64,000 nt of DNA from DASUAS01 sp963720765 (GCA_963720765.1 CAVRGS010000005.1:1-64000), one strand, 5' to 3'. Shown: positions 24,603 through 41,070, numbered from the stretch's first letter. Notes: generated from the sequence alone by a model not told the origin. Translations and numbers: made by a program.

Positions 24603-25306
24603 ATGGCGAGACCCGAGAAGGTCGCGGTCGTCGAGGAGATCCGCACCAAGCTCGACGAGTCCGACGCCGCGGTGCTCACCGAGTACCGCGGGTTGACGGT
24701 CCACGAACTGGCCGAGCTGCGCTCGACGCTGCGGCCGAGCGGCACCCAGTACAAGGTGTTCAAGAACACCCTGGCCCGCCGGGCGATCGAGGGCCGCGGG
24801 CTCGACGAGATCACCGACCTGTTCGAGGGCCCGGTGGCGATCGCGTTCGTGCACGGCGACGCCGCCGCGGCGGCGAAGGCGCTGCGCGAGTTCGCCAAGG
24901 TCCACGATGCCCTGGTCATGAAGGGCGGCCTGCTCGGCGAGCGTGTGATCACGCCCGTCGACATCGAGGCACTGGCCGAGCTGCCGTCGCGCGAGGTGCT
25001 CCTCACGCAGATCGCCGGGCTGTTCCAGCAGCCCCTCACGCGCGCTGCGGGTCTGTTCCAGGCCTTCCCCCGCAACTTCGCCTACGGCGTGAAGGCGCTC
25101 ATCGACCAGCGCATCGCCGGCGGCGAGGAAGCGCCCGCGGCAGAGGAAGCGCCTGCGGCAGAGGAAGCGCCTGCGGCAGAGGAAGCGCCTGCGGCAGAGG
25201 AAGCGCCTGCGGCAGAGGAAGCGCCTGCGGCAGAGGAAGCGCCTGCGGCAGAGAGCCGAGGCGCCGAGCCGAGTCCGAGTCCGAGTCCACCGAGTCCGAG
25301 CAATAG
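24603..25306 (+). CDS. rplJ: 50S ribosomal protein L10 (probable frameshift near the end)
   Basis: ATG 24603; MARPEKVAVVEEIRTKLDES and YRGLTVHELAELRSTLR are typical L10, and the core runs to about residue 172. A tail follows with seven EEAPAA hexapeptides. The reading frame then turns into SRGAEPSPSPSPPSPSNRKE and runs 49 bp into rplL to a stop at 25370. The -1 frame instead ends ESESESTESEQ with a TAG at 25304-25306, just before the rplL ribosome-binding site. The latter is a more natural L10 tail, so I infer a one-base loss between 25250 and 25268. L10 anchors the L12 stalk. Confidence 0.85.
25125..25250 (+). repeat. 18-bp tandem repeat in rplJ, seven copies
   Basis: The unit GAGGAAGCGCCTGCGGCA (first copy has C for T) is repeated seven times without interruption and encodes EEAPAA each time. 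The copies are almost identical at the DNA level, so the array is young and liable to change in number. Confidence 0.95.
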
Positions 25307-25321
25307 GAAAGAGAGCATCCC

Positions 25322-25717
25322 ATGGCAACCCTCACGACCCCCGAGCTCCTGGACGTCTTCAAGAACATGACGGTCCTCGAGCTCAACGACTTCCTCAAGG
25401 CCTTCGAAGAGGAGTTCGGCGTGACCGCCGCGGCTCCCGTCGCGGTCGCCGCGGCCCCGGCTGCCGGTGGCGGCGGTGGTGGCGCCGAGGCCGCCGAGGA
25501 GAAGGACGAGTTCGACGTCATCCTCGAGGCCGCCGGCGACAAGAAGATCCAGGTCATCAAGGAGGTCCGGGCGATCGTCGCGGGCCTCGGCCTGAAGGAG
25601 GCCAAGGACCTCGTCGACGGCGCGCCCAAGCCCGTCCTCGAGAAGGCTTCCAAGGAAGACGCCGAGAAGGCGAAGGCGCAGCTCGAAGAGGCCGGCGCCA
25701 CCGTCACCCTCAAGTAG
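25322..25717 (+). CDS. rplL: 50S ribosomal protein L7/L12
   Basis: 131 residues: N-terminal dimerisation domain (TTPELLDVFKNMTVLELNDF), Ala/Gly/Val hinge around residues 38-58, and the C-terminal domain DEFDVILEAAGDKKIQVIKE, VRAIVAGLGLKEAKDLVDGA. It recruits translational GTPases to the ribosome. The ATG lies 15 bp beyond the inferred end of rplJ, with GAAAGAG as binding site. Confidence 0.97.
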   Translation: MATLTTPELLDVFKNMTVLELNDFLKAFEEEFGVTAAAPVAVAAAPAAGGGGGGAEAAEEKDEFDVILEAAGDKKIQVIKEVRAIVAGLGLKEAKDLVDGAPKPVLEKASKEDAEKAKAQLEEAGATVTLK

Positions 25718-25754
25718 CCGGCGGGCTCCGGCCCGCACGAACCCCAGCCACGCC

Positions 25755-25800
25755 AAGAGGTAGCGATCTGTTTCACATCTGAAACACTTCGCTACCTCTT
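25755..25800. terminator. Bidirectional terminator: long compound hairpin after rplL
   Basis: AAGAGGTAGCGA (25755-25766) pairs exactly with TCGCTACCTCTT (25789-25800). Inside, TGTTTCA and TGAAACA form a second stem with a CATC loop. In both directions the stem ends in a CTCTT run. The right arm includes the stop codon of the convergent toxin gene, so one element ends both rplL and the toxin-antitoxin operon. Confidence 0.85.
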
Positions 25801-26302
25801 GCGTGTCTGGTGCTCGTTCCACGCGTCGAACGCCGTGGTCGCGTCCATCGCGGCCACCGCGAGACGCGTCAGGCGCGCCTCGTCCACGAGCGCGTCGGCG
25901 AGCCAGTCGGGCACCGGGGACGCGCACCCGGTCGCCGGGGATCGGCCGCACACCGGTGAGGCGGGCCAGGCGCTGCACCGACCGCGCCAGCGCGACCTGC
26001 TCCGACGGGTCGGCGGCCCGGACGCGTTCGAGGGCTTCGGCGTAGATCTCGCCGTCGGACCGCACGCCGCCGACCCACACCGCGTGCACGGTCGCGGTAC
26101 CGGCGTCGACCCCGTAGACGATCCGGGCGTCGCCCTCCAGCGCGTCGAGCACACGAAAGCCGGTGCCCGGGTCGACGAGCGGGGGCGCCGTCTCGGGTTC
26201 CTGCTCGAGCACCCGCAGCCGTCCGAGCACCAGCGCGGCGGCCACCGGCCCCGCTCGGCGGAGGTCGTCGAGCGCCGGCTCGGTCAGCGTCACGGTGGTC
26301 AC
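25792..26302 (-). CDS. RelE/ParE-like toxin of a toxin-antitoxin pair (frameshifted)
   Basis: GTG 26302 overlaps the antitoxin stop by four bases (GTGA). The first part reads TVTLTEPALDDLRRAGPVAA, FRVLDALEGDARIVYGVD and VHAVWVGGVRSDGEIY, a beta-strand pattern of RelE-type mRNA interferases. Near 25918-25925 the frame breaks: the original frame gives an arginine-rich tail with no nearby stop, whereas the next frame gives PDWLADALVDEARLTRLAVA and ends NEHQTRKR at TAG 25792. Removing one C from a CCCC run joins the two into 169 residues. The extra C-terminal helices are longer than in classic RelE. Toxin class is inferred from partner and pattern. Confidence 0.65.
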
Positions 26303-26577
26303 GATTCGCGGCGGGCGCGGCCGAACGCGTCGACGACGTCGTCGAGCGAGTGACGGGTGCCGTCGTCGTCGGCCCCGCGCCCGAGCACCAGGGCCAGGTC
26401 GCGCAGGTCCGCTCGCAGCTGCACCAGCTCGGTGTAGCGGTCGTACCCGACCACCGCGGCCAGCGGCATGCCGTGGCGTTCGACCACCACCTCGGTGCCG
26501 TGGGCCGCGTCGCCCACCAGGCGGGCGACGCCCCGTCGGCTCGCCTCGGTCACGCTCACCCGCTCGGCATCGGCCAT
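26299..26577 (-). CDS. Phd/YefM-type antitoxin
   Basis: 92 residues: MADAERVSVTEASRRGVARL at the N-terminus, then TEVVVERHGMPLAAVVGYDRY, the classic Phd/YefM dimerisation and DNA-binding fold, and an acidic C-terminal region (DDDGTRHSLDDVVDAFG) suited to toxin binding. ATG 26577 has no Shine-Dalgarno; a TAGAGT hexamer about 10 bases upstream may give a leaderless transcript. It is encoded on the strand opposite to rplL and rpoB, between them. Confidence 0.85.
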   Translation of the reverse strand: MADAERVSVTEASRRGVARLVGDAAHGTEVVVERHGMPLAAVVGYDRYTELVQLRADLRDLALVLGRGADDDGTRHSLDDVVDAFGRARRES

Positions 26578-26589
26578 CGAAGAACTCTA

Positions 26590-26599
26590 CAGAATTCTG
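26590..26599. promoter_or_regulatory. Palindrome upstream of the antitoxin, candidate operator
   Basis: CAGAATTCTG is a perfect 10-bp palindrome, 12 bp before the antitoxin ATG and next to its candidate -10 (TAGAGT on the minus strand, 26583-26588). Phd/YefM proteins repress their own promoters through short palindromes at this position. It is also 21 bp from the divergent rpoB -35 element. Confidence 0.5.
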
Positions 26600-26619
26600 C
26601 ACAGACCTGTCGGGGAACC

Positions 26620-26648
26620 TTGACCTGACCCGCGGGGCGTCGTATCCT
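26620..26648 (+). promoter_or_regulatory. Main-sigma promoter for rpoBC
   Basis: TTGACC (26620-26625), a 17-bp spacer and TATCCT (26643-26648). This is the best match to a primary-sigma promoter in the window. It implies a leader of about 185 nt before rpoB. It lies between the antitoxin and rpoB, and gives rpoBC expression independent of rplJL. Confidence 0.75.
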
Positions 26649-26839
26649 GCCGCCAGCACGCAGACCCCTTCGGGTCTGACCCTTCCTGCTCTTGCACAGG
26701 AAGCAATCGGGCCATACACTGTCCAACAGTCGTGTCTGCTCTGCCGTGCCTTCGTTGAGTTCGTTCTCTCGGCCCGCGCGCGCCCGCAGCCCGATCACAG
26801 CTCTCTCGTTCCCTTCCCTCTGAGCACTCAGGAGTGACG
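26649..26839 (+). other. Structured rpoB leader, no gene
   Basis: This stretch holds a seven-base hairpin CAGACCC-CTTC-GGGTCTG (26661-26678), a second TTCCTG/CAGGAA stem (26683-26702) and an ACTGT-CCA-ACAGT repeat (26717-26729). I see no open frame. The strand-end sequence CTCAGGAG is the rpoB ribosome-binding site. Confidence 0.5.
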
Positions 26840-30335
<3,496 letters not shown>

Positions 30336-30399
30336 TCCGCACCCTCACTGACGCAGCACCACCAAGTCACGACGAAGAACGAAGAAGAAAGAGGCACCA

Positions 30400-34462
<4,063 letters not shown>

Positions 34463-34484
34463 AGCACGAGCAACGTGGTGTGAA

Positions 34485-34516
34485 CGGGCGGTACCGGTGC
34501 GCACCGGTGCCGCCCG
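34485..34516. terminator. 15-bp hairpin terminator after rpoC
   Basis: CGGGCGGTACCGGTG (34485-34499) pairs with CACCGGTGCCGCCCG (34502-34516), with one G-U pair and a two-base loop. It ends rpoBC and, from the other side, the convergent acetyltransferase whose stop is at 34536. Confidence 0.8.
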
Positions 34517-34535
34517 CTTCGCGCCCCGCGTGTCG

Positions 34536-35225
34536 TCACGGCGCGCCGAGTGCGGCGAACACGACCTGGCGACGGAACACGAACCCGAGCGCTTCGTACA
34601 CGCGCCGCGCCGCGTCGTTGTCGGACGCGTGGTGGAGGAACGGCTGCTCGCCGCGATCGAGGATGCCGCGCGCGACGAGCGCGCTGAGCCCGGCCGCGAG
34701 ACCACGCCCGCGGAACTCGGGGTGCGTGCACACCGCGCTGACCTCCCGGAACCCCGGAGGCGCGAGCCGCTGGCCGGCCATGGCGACGAGGCGGCCGCCG
34801 TCGAACACGCCCACGTAGCCGCCGAGCTCGATCGTGCGGACCGAGAACGGACCCGGCTTCGTGAGCTCGACGAGCGCGAGCATCTCGCCGACGTCGTCGG
34901 GACCGAGGGGACGGACCCCGCCCGGTGGGTCGACGGGCGCGAGCTCCCGCAGCAGCATCTGGTGGCCGCGGCCACCGTCGAGGCGGGTCCAGCCCGCGGG
35001 GAGCTGGGGCATCTCGGCGCGGAAGAGCACCGCGATGCCGCTGCTGCCGACGACGGTGGCGAGGTCGCGCCACCCGGCGCCGATGTCGTCGCCGAGCGCT
35101 CCGAAGATCGAGACGTCGGGGTCGTAGCGGGCGGCCTGCCCCTCGCGCTCGGCGAACTCCTCGTGGGTGTGGGCGAGCGAGTGCCACACCGCGTTGTCGA
35201 GCAGTGCGGCGTCGGTCTCGGTCAT
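34536..35225 (-). CDS. GNAT-family N-acetyltransferase
   Basis: 229 residues from ATG 35225 (a GTG lies six bases upstream). The N-terminal about 100 residues are variable. The C-terminal half is a GNAT domain: VGVFDGGRLVAMAGQRL, REVSAVCTHPEFRGRGLAAG (acetyl-CoA loop, about residue 172) and HHASDNDAARRVYEALGF (about 200). It resembles the FR47-like/GCN5 families. The substrate is unknown. It is convergent to rpoC and lies beside a toxin-antitoxin module on the same strand, with 27 bp between them. Confidence 0.85.
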   Translation of the reverse strand: MTETDAALLDNAVWHSLAHTHEEFAEREGQAARYDPDVSIFGALGDDIGAGWRDLATVVGSSGIAVLFRAEMPQLPAGWTRLDGGRGHQMLLRELAPVDPPGGVRPLGPDDVGEMLALVELTKPGPFSVRTIELGGYVGVFDGGRLVAMAGQRLAPPGFREVSAVCTHPEFRGRGLAAGLSALVARGILDRGEQPFLHHASDNDAARRVYEALGFVFRRQVVFAALGAP

Positions 35226-35252
35226 GGCCACCGGGCTATCAGACCGGTGCGT

Positions 35253-35927
35253 TCAACACGCAACGGCGGCGTTCCACGCTCGGCACGCGGCATCGAGCTG
35301 CGCAGGCTCGAGTCTGCAGATGCGTTCGACGAGCATCGACTGCTCGAGCACGGTCGCGTTGTCGAACGAGAGCGCGCACACGTCGGGCATGCCGTCGTCG
35401 GGTCCGAGCGCGACCTCGGTCGGGATGCCGCGCACCGTGCGCGTCGCCGGTACCGCGAGGACGGTGCGCAACACCGGGATCACCTCGTCGCGCGAGAACA
35501 CGAGGAATGGGCGTCGGCCGGCAGATGGCTCCTCGGCCCACCAGATCTCGCCGCGCCGCGGCGTGCTCACCACGGCTCCGCCGCGATCCGCGCGTGCACC
35601 GGCCGCGCGTGCGACGGTCACCTCGTCCTCGGTCTGCGGGGTGCGCCGGTAGCCGGCGACGATCAGGTCGGTGGTGAGTCGTTCGCGAACGGCTTGAGCG
35701 AGCTGCTCCACGTCGGCAGCGACAGCGGCATCGACCGACGGGTAGACCCGGGCCTCGACCAACCGCTCGAGCACCGCATCGGACTCAGCCCGCACGGCTT
35801 CCATCGTGGACGCGAGCACCGCGACGGGCTTGCCGTACTCGGTGATCACGAACGACTCGCCCGCGGCAACCCGATCCAGGTACTTGCTCGCCTGCTGCCG
35901 CAGCTCCCGAACTCCGATCGACTCCAA
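35253..35927 (-). CDS. Phd antitoxin - MazF toxin, read as one fused protein
   Basis: A single 224-residue frame from TTG 35927. Residues 1 to about 115 are a Phd/YefM antitoxin (SIGVRELRQQASKYLDRVAA, FVITEYGKPVAVLAS) with a longer helical tail. From about residue 119 follows a MazF/PemK mRNA interferase: STPRRGEIWWAEEPSAGRRP, PFLVFSRDEVIPVLRTVLAV, ATRTVRGIPTEVALGPDDG, SFDNATVL and ERICRLE. An internal GTG GTG at the junction would be the normal mazF start. The +1 frame has a TGA overlapping this GTG, so the fusion might be made by a one-base indel. The pair would be autoregulated through the inverted repeat just upstream. Confidence 0.8.
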   Translation of the reverse strand: MESIGVRELRQQASKYLDRVAAGESFVITEYGKPVAVLASTMEAVRAESDAVLERLVEARVYPSVDAAVAADVEQLAQAVRERLTTDLIVAGYRRTPQTEDEVTVARAAGARADRGGAVVSTPRRGEIWWAEEPSAGRRPFLVFSRDEVIPVLRTVLAVPATRTVRGIPTEVALGPDDGMPDVCALSFDNATVLEQSMLVERICRLEPAQLDAACRAWNAAVAC

Positions 35928-35928
35928 G

Positions 35929-35945
35929 GTGCTACAGGGTAGCAC
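35929..35945. promoter_or_regulatory. 7-3-7 inverted repeat, candidate toxin-antitoxin operator
   Basis: GTGCTAC-AGG-GTAGCAC is perfect and sits one base upstream of the TTG start of the Phd-MazF gene. On the minus strand it contains TACCCT, a possible -10. Binding here would block both the promoter and the leaderless start. Confidence 0.65.
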
Positions 35946-36020
35946 TACTGGGTGGGGCGGGCCTGAGCTCGGCGAGCGCCGGACGAATTTCCCGCCTGGC
36001 GTGGGGGTCGGGGAGTCCGC

Positions 36021-36026
36021 TAGCAT
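36021..36026 (+). promoter_or_regulatory. Candidate -10 of the rpsL operon
   Basis: TAGCAT in the context CCGCTAGCAT, about 104 bp before the rpsL start. No clear -35 is visible. The remainder of the 35946-36129 leader contains no gene. Confidence 0.35.
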
Positions 36027-36129
36027 GGCAGGTCGGCCCGGAGTCGGTTCCCCCGCTGAACCGCCTGTGAACTGGCCAGACGTCCGCTCACCGAGATCTC
36101 GAAGTCTGTTCGACGCGCGTAGGAGTTCT

Positions 36130-36501
36130 GTGCCCACGATCCAGCAACTCGTCCGTAAGGGGCGGGAGACGAAGCCCGAGAAGTCGAAGACGCCCGCGCT
36201 CAAGGGTTCGCCCCAGCGCCGCGGCGTCTGCACGCGCGTGTTCACCCACACGCCCAAGAAGCCCAACTCCGCGCTCCGCAAGGTCGCCCGTGTGCGCCTC
36301 ACCTCGGGCATCGAGGTCACGGCCTACATCCCCGGCATCGGCCACAACCTGCAGGAGCACTCGATCGTGCTCGTGCGTGGTGGTCGTGTGAAGGACCTCC
36401 CGGGTGTGCGCTACAAGATCGTTCGCGGTGCGCTCGACGCCAGCGGCGTCGCCAACCGCAAGCAGGCCCGCAGCCGCTACGGCGCCAAGAAGGACGCCTG
36501 A
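36130..36501 (+). CDS. rpsL: 30S ribosomal protein S12
   Basis: 123 residues from GTG 36130, four bases after AGGAG. MPTIQQLVRKGRE, TPKKPNSALRKVARVRL and VRGGRVKDLPGVRYKIVRGA are intact. The lysines in PKKPN and GRVKDLPG, whose changes give streptomycin resistance, are of the sensitive type. It starts the rpsL, rpsG, fusA, tuf group. Confidence 0.97.
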   Translation: MPTIQQLVRKGRETKPEKSKTPALKGSPQRRGVCTRVFTHTPKKPNSALRKVARVRLTSGIEVTAYIPGIGHNLQEHSIVLVRGGRVKDLPGVRYKIVRGALDASGVANRKQARSRYGAKKDA

Positions 36502-36502
36502 G

Positions 36503-36973
36503 ATGCCGCGCAAGGGACCCGCACCGCGGCGCGACCTGATGCCCGACCCGGTCTACCGGTCGGTCGTCGTCACCCAGGTCGTCAACAAGATCCTGCAAGA
36601 GGGCAAGCGCTCGATCGCCGAGAAGATCGTCTACGACGCCCTCGCCGACATCGAGAAGCGCTCCGGCGGCGACCCGGTCGCGGTGCTGAAGCGCGCGGTC
36701 GAGAACGTGCGCCCGGCCCTCGAGGTGCGCAGCCGTCGCGTCGGTGGCGCCACCTACCAGGTGCCCGTCGAGGTGCGGCCGCGTCGCGCGACCACGCTCG
36801 CGATCCGCTGGATCGTCGGGTACTCGCGGCAGCGGCGTGAGAAGAGCATGGCCGAGCGGCTGGCCAACGAGCTGATGGACGCCAGCAACGGGATCGGCGC
36901 GTCGATCAAGCGCAAGGACGATCTGCAGAAGATGGCCGAGTCGAACAAGGCCTTCGCGCACTACCGGTGGTGA
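36503..36973 (+). CDS. rpsG: 30S ribosomal protein S7
   Basis: 156 residues: MPRKGPAPRRDLMPDPVYRS, KSIAEKIVYDAL-like segment, VRPALEVRSRRVGGATYQVP and the C-terminal NKAFAHYRW. It nucleates the 30S head. One base separates it from rpsL. In the related str operons S7 regulates its own mRNA. Confidence 0.97.
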   Translation: MPRKGPAPRRDLMPDPVYRSVVVTQVVNKILQEGKRSIAEKIVYDALADIEKRSGGDPVAVLKRAVENVRPALEVRSRRVGGATYQVPVEVRPRRATTLAIRWIVGYSRQRREKSMAERLANELMDASNGIGASIKRKDDLQKMAESNKAFAHYRW

Positions 36974-37319
36974 TGCGGTTGACTCCGGACGTGCTCACGT
37001 ACTTACGGCGCCTAGGTCTTCACGGTCCCGGCCGCCGGTGACGTCCGGCGTCCCGCTCGGGACGGCCCCTTCCTCCGGGCGAGCCCCTGCCGCTGCCTCC
37101 TTCGTCGGCAGCGGGCTCTTCGAGCCGGGTCTCGCCCGGCGGGGCCTACCCCCGATCGGTCCACCGCCCGCCTCCGGCGGCCTGGTGGTCGGCCGGGTGT
37201 GGAACACGGGGTCGATCCTGAATGTTCAACCATGTTCGCTCTCTCCGGTCCCCCCGGGGAGATGAGAAGAAGAGAGAACGTAGCGATGGCTGTTGCAACT
37301 GAAGTGCAGAGGTGATCCT
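36974..37319 (+). other. 346-bp rpsG-fusA spacer rich in hairpins
   Basis: No gene is supported here. It contains at least four perfect stems: CGTCCC-GCTC-GGGACG (about 37049-37064), CCGCTGCC/GGCAGCGG (37090-37114, with a flanking GAGC/GCTC pair), GCCGGG-TCTCG-CCCGGC (37124-37140) and CCGCC-TCC-GGCGG (about 37168-37180). TTGACT at 36979 could be a -35 but lacks a clear partner. The spacing is long for a str operon. A processing, attenuation or autoregulatory role for EF-G is possible. Confidence 0.45.
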
Positions 37320-39406
37320 GTGAGCCGCGAATTCCCGCTCTCGCGTGTGCGGAACATCGGGATCATGGCCCACATCGACGCGGGCAAGACCACCACCACC
37401 GAGCGCATCCTCTACTACACGGGTCGCACCTACAAGATCGGTGAGGTCCACGAGGGCGCCGCGGTGATGGACCACATGGTCCAGGAGCAGGAGCGCGGCA
37501 TCACCATCACGTCCGCGGCCACCACCGCGAACTGGGCCGACTGCCAGATCAACATCATCGACACGCCCGGCCACGTCGACTTCACCGTCGAGGTCGAGCG
37601 CTCGTTGCGCGTGCTCGACGGCGCGGTCGCGGTGTTCGACGCGGTGGCCGGCGTCGAGCCGCAGACCGAGACGGTGTGGCGCCAGGCCAACAAGTACAAC
37701 GTGCCGCGCATGTGCTTCATCAACAAGATGGACCGCGTCGGCGCCAACTTCGAGCGTTGCGTCGAGATGATCAAGGATCGCCTCGACGCCACCGTCGCCG
37801 TGATCCAGCTCCCGATCGGTTCGGAGAGCGACCTGCGCGGCATCGTCGACCTCGTCGCCATGGAAGCCAAGGTGTGGCCGGCCGACGACGACACCGAAGG
37901 CGCGCAGTACGAGGTCGTGCCGATCCCCGACGACCTGCTCGCCGCCGCGGAAGCGGCTCGGGCCGAGCTGCTCGAAGCGGTCGTGGGCGCCGACGACGAC
38001 GTGATGGAGAAGTACCTCGGCGACGAGGAGATCTCCGTCGACGAGCTCAAGCGCGCGCTGCGCACGGGCACGATCAAGGGCGAGTTCGTCCCCGTGCTCT
38101 GCGGTTCGGCGTTCAAGAACAAGGGCGTCCAGCCCATGCTCGACGCGGTCGTCGACTTCCTCCCGTCGCCGATCGACATCCCGCCCACCGAGGGTCTCGA
38201 CGTGAAGGGCGAGCACACGCTCGAGCGCGACGCCGACGACAAGGCGCCGTTCTCGGCGCTGGCGTTCAAGATCGTCGCCGACCCCTACGGCAAGCTCACC
38301 TACTTCCGCGTCTACTCCGGCACCGTCGAGAAGGGTTCGGAGATCTTCAACTCGACGAAGGACAAGAAGGAGCGCGTCGGTCGCCTCCTGCGGATGCACG
38401 CCAACAACCGCGAAGACATCGAGATCGCGTACGCGGGCGACATCGTCGCGGGGCTCGGGTTCAAGAACACCACGACCGGTGACACGCTCTGCGACCGCTC
38501 CGACCCCATCGTGCTCGAGACGATGGTGTTCCCCGAGCCGGTGATCTCGGTGGCCATCGAGCCGAAGACCAAGATCGACCAGGACAAGCTCGGCCGGGCG
38601 CTCAGCTCCCTCTCCGACGAGGACCCGACGTTCCGGGTCCACACCGACGACGAGACCGGCCAGACCATCATCGCCGGCATGGGCGAGCTGCACCTCGACG
38701 TGCTCGTCGACCGCATGATGCGAGAGTTCGCGGTCGCCGCCAACGTCGGCAAGCCGCAGGTCGCCTACCGCGAGACCATCACCGTCCCGGTCGAGAAGAT
38801 CGAGGAGCGCTACGTCCGCCAGACCGGCGGCAAGGGCCAGTACGGCCACGTGGTCATCTCGCTCGAGCCCACCGGTCCCGGCGGTGGCTACGAGTTCGTC
38901 GACAAGATCACCGGCGGTGTCATCCCGCGCGAGTACATCCCCGCGGTCAACGCCGGCATCCAGCAGGCGATGGAGGGCGGCGTCGTCGCCGGGTACCCCC
39001 TCGTCGACATCCGGGTGATCCTCACCTACGGCTCGTACCACGACGTCGACTCGAGCGAGATGGCGTTCAAGATCGCCGGATCGATGGCGTTCAAGAAGGC
39101 CGCCCGCCAGGCCAAGCCGGTGCTGCTCGAGCCGATCATGGCGGTCGAGGTCGTCACGCCCGAGGACTACATGGGCGACGTCATCGGTGACCTCTCGTCG
39201 CGGCGTGGCCGCGTCGAGGGGATGGAGCAGCGCGGGACGTCTCACGTGGTCGGGCTCAGGTCCCGCTGGGAGAGATGTTCGGCTACGCTACTGACCTCCG
39301 TTCGCGCACCCAGGGTCGCGCGACGTACACCATGCAATTCGACTCGTACCAAGCGGTTCCCGAGTCGATCGCCGAAGAAATCGTCAAGCGCGTTCGCGGC
39401 GAATAG
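37320..39406 (+). CDS. fusA: Elongation factor G (one frameshift near the end)
   Basis: About 695 residues from GTG 37320. G1 AHIDAGKTTTTERILYYTG, G2 region RGITITSAATT, G3 DTPGHVDF, G4 NKMDRVGA, G5 GSAFKNKG. Domains II-V follow with GMGELHLDVLVDRMMREF and RGRVEGMEQRG. At about 39250 the frame breaks: SHVV then GLRSRWER in frame, whereas -1 gives AQVPLGEMFGYATDLRSRTQ, QGRATYTMQFDSYQ, ending VRGE at TAG 39404. Adding one base (GTC CGG GCT) restores SHVVRAQVPLGEMFGY. It catalyses ribosomal translocation. Confidence 0.95.
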
Positions 39407-39437
39407 TTCACAGACAGATAGGGAGCAAGGGACAGCC

Positions 39438-40629
<1,192 letters not shown>

Positions 40630-40672
40630 TCACACGTCGTAGGCCGAGCAGGATCCGGAGACACACACGCAG

Positions 40673-40999
40673 ATGGCAGCTTCACAGGGTCAGAAGATCC
40701 GGATCCGGCTCAAGGCCTACGACCACGAGATCATCGACCAGTCGACGAAGAAGATCGTCGAGACGGTCGTGCGCACGCAGGCGAAGGTGCGGGGACCGGT
40801 GCCGCTGCCCACCGAGATCCGCCGCTTCTGCGTGATCCGCTCACCGCACGTCGACAAGGACTCGCGCGAGCACTTCGAGATGCGCATCCACAAGCGCCTC
40901 CTCGACATCGTCGAGCCCACGAGCAAGACGGTCGAGAGCCTCCAGCGCCTCGACCTCCCCGCGGGCGTCGACATCGAGATCAAGATCCAGGCCAGCTGA
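40673..40999 (+). CDS. rpsJ: 30S ribosomal protein S10
   Basis: 108 residues: GQKIRIRLKAYDHEIIDQST, GPVPLPTEIRRFCVIRSPHV, REHFEMRIHKRLLDIVEP and the C-terminal LDLPAGVDIEIKIQAS. It normally heads the S10 operon directly before rplC. Here it is followed by unrelated genes, and rplC lies 5 kb further on. S10 also joins NusB in antitermination. Confidence 0.97.
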   Translation: MAASQGQKIRIRLKAYDHEIIDQSTKKIVETVVRTQAKVRGPVPLPTEIRRFCVIRSPHVDKDSREHFEMRIHKRLLDIVEPTSKTVESLQRLDLPAGVDIEIKIQAS

Positions 41000-41070
41000 A
41001 CCGGCGCGTTCTCGCGCTGATCTCGCACCTCTCTCAGGTGGGGTGAAGGTCGGATCGCCATCCTGTCGGC

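Noticed and set aside
40985..41045. Terminator after rpsJ from GCGCG-TTCT-CGCGC and CACCT-CTCTC-AGGTG
   Set aside because: Both stems are only five bases with no T-tract; too weak to list as a terminator.
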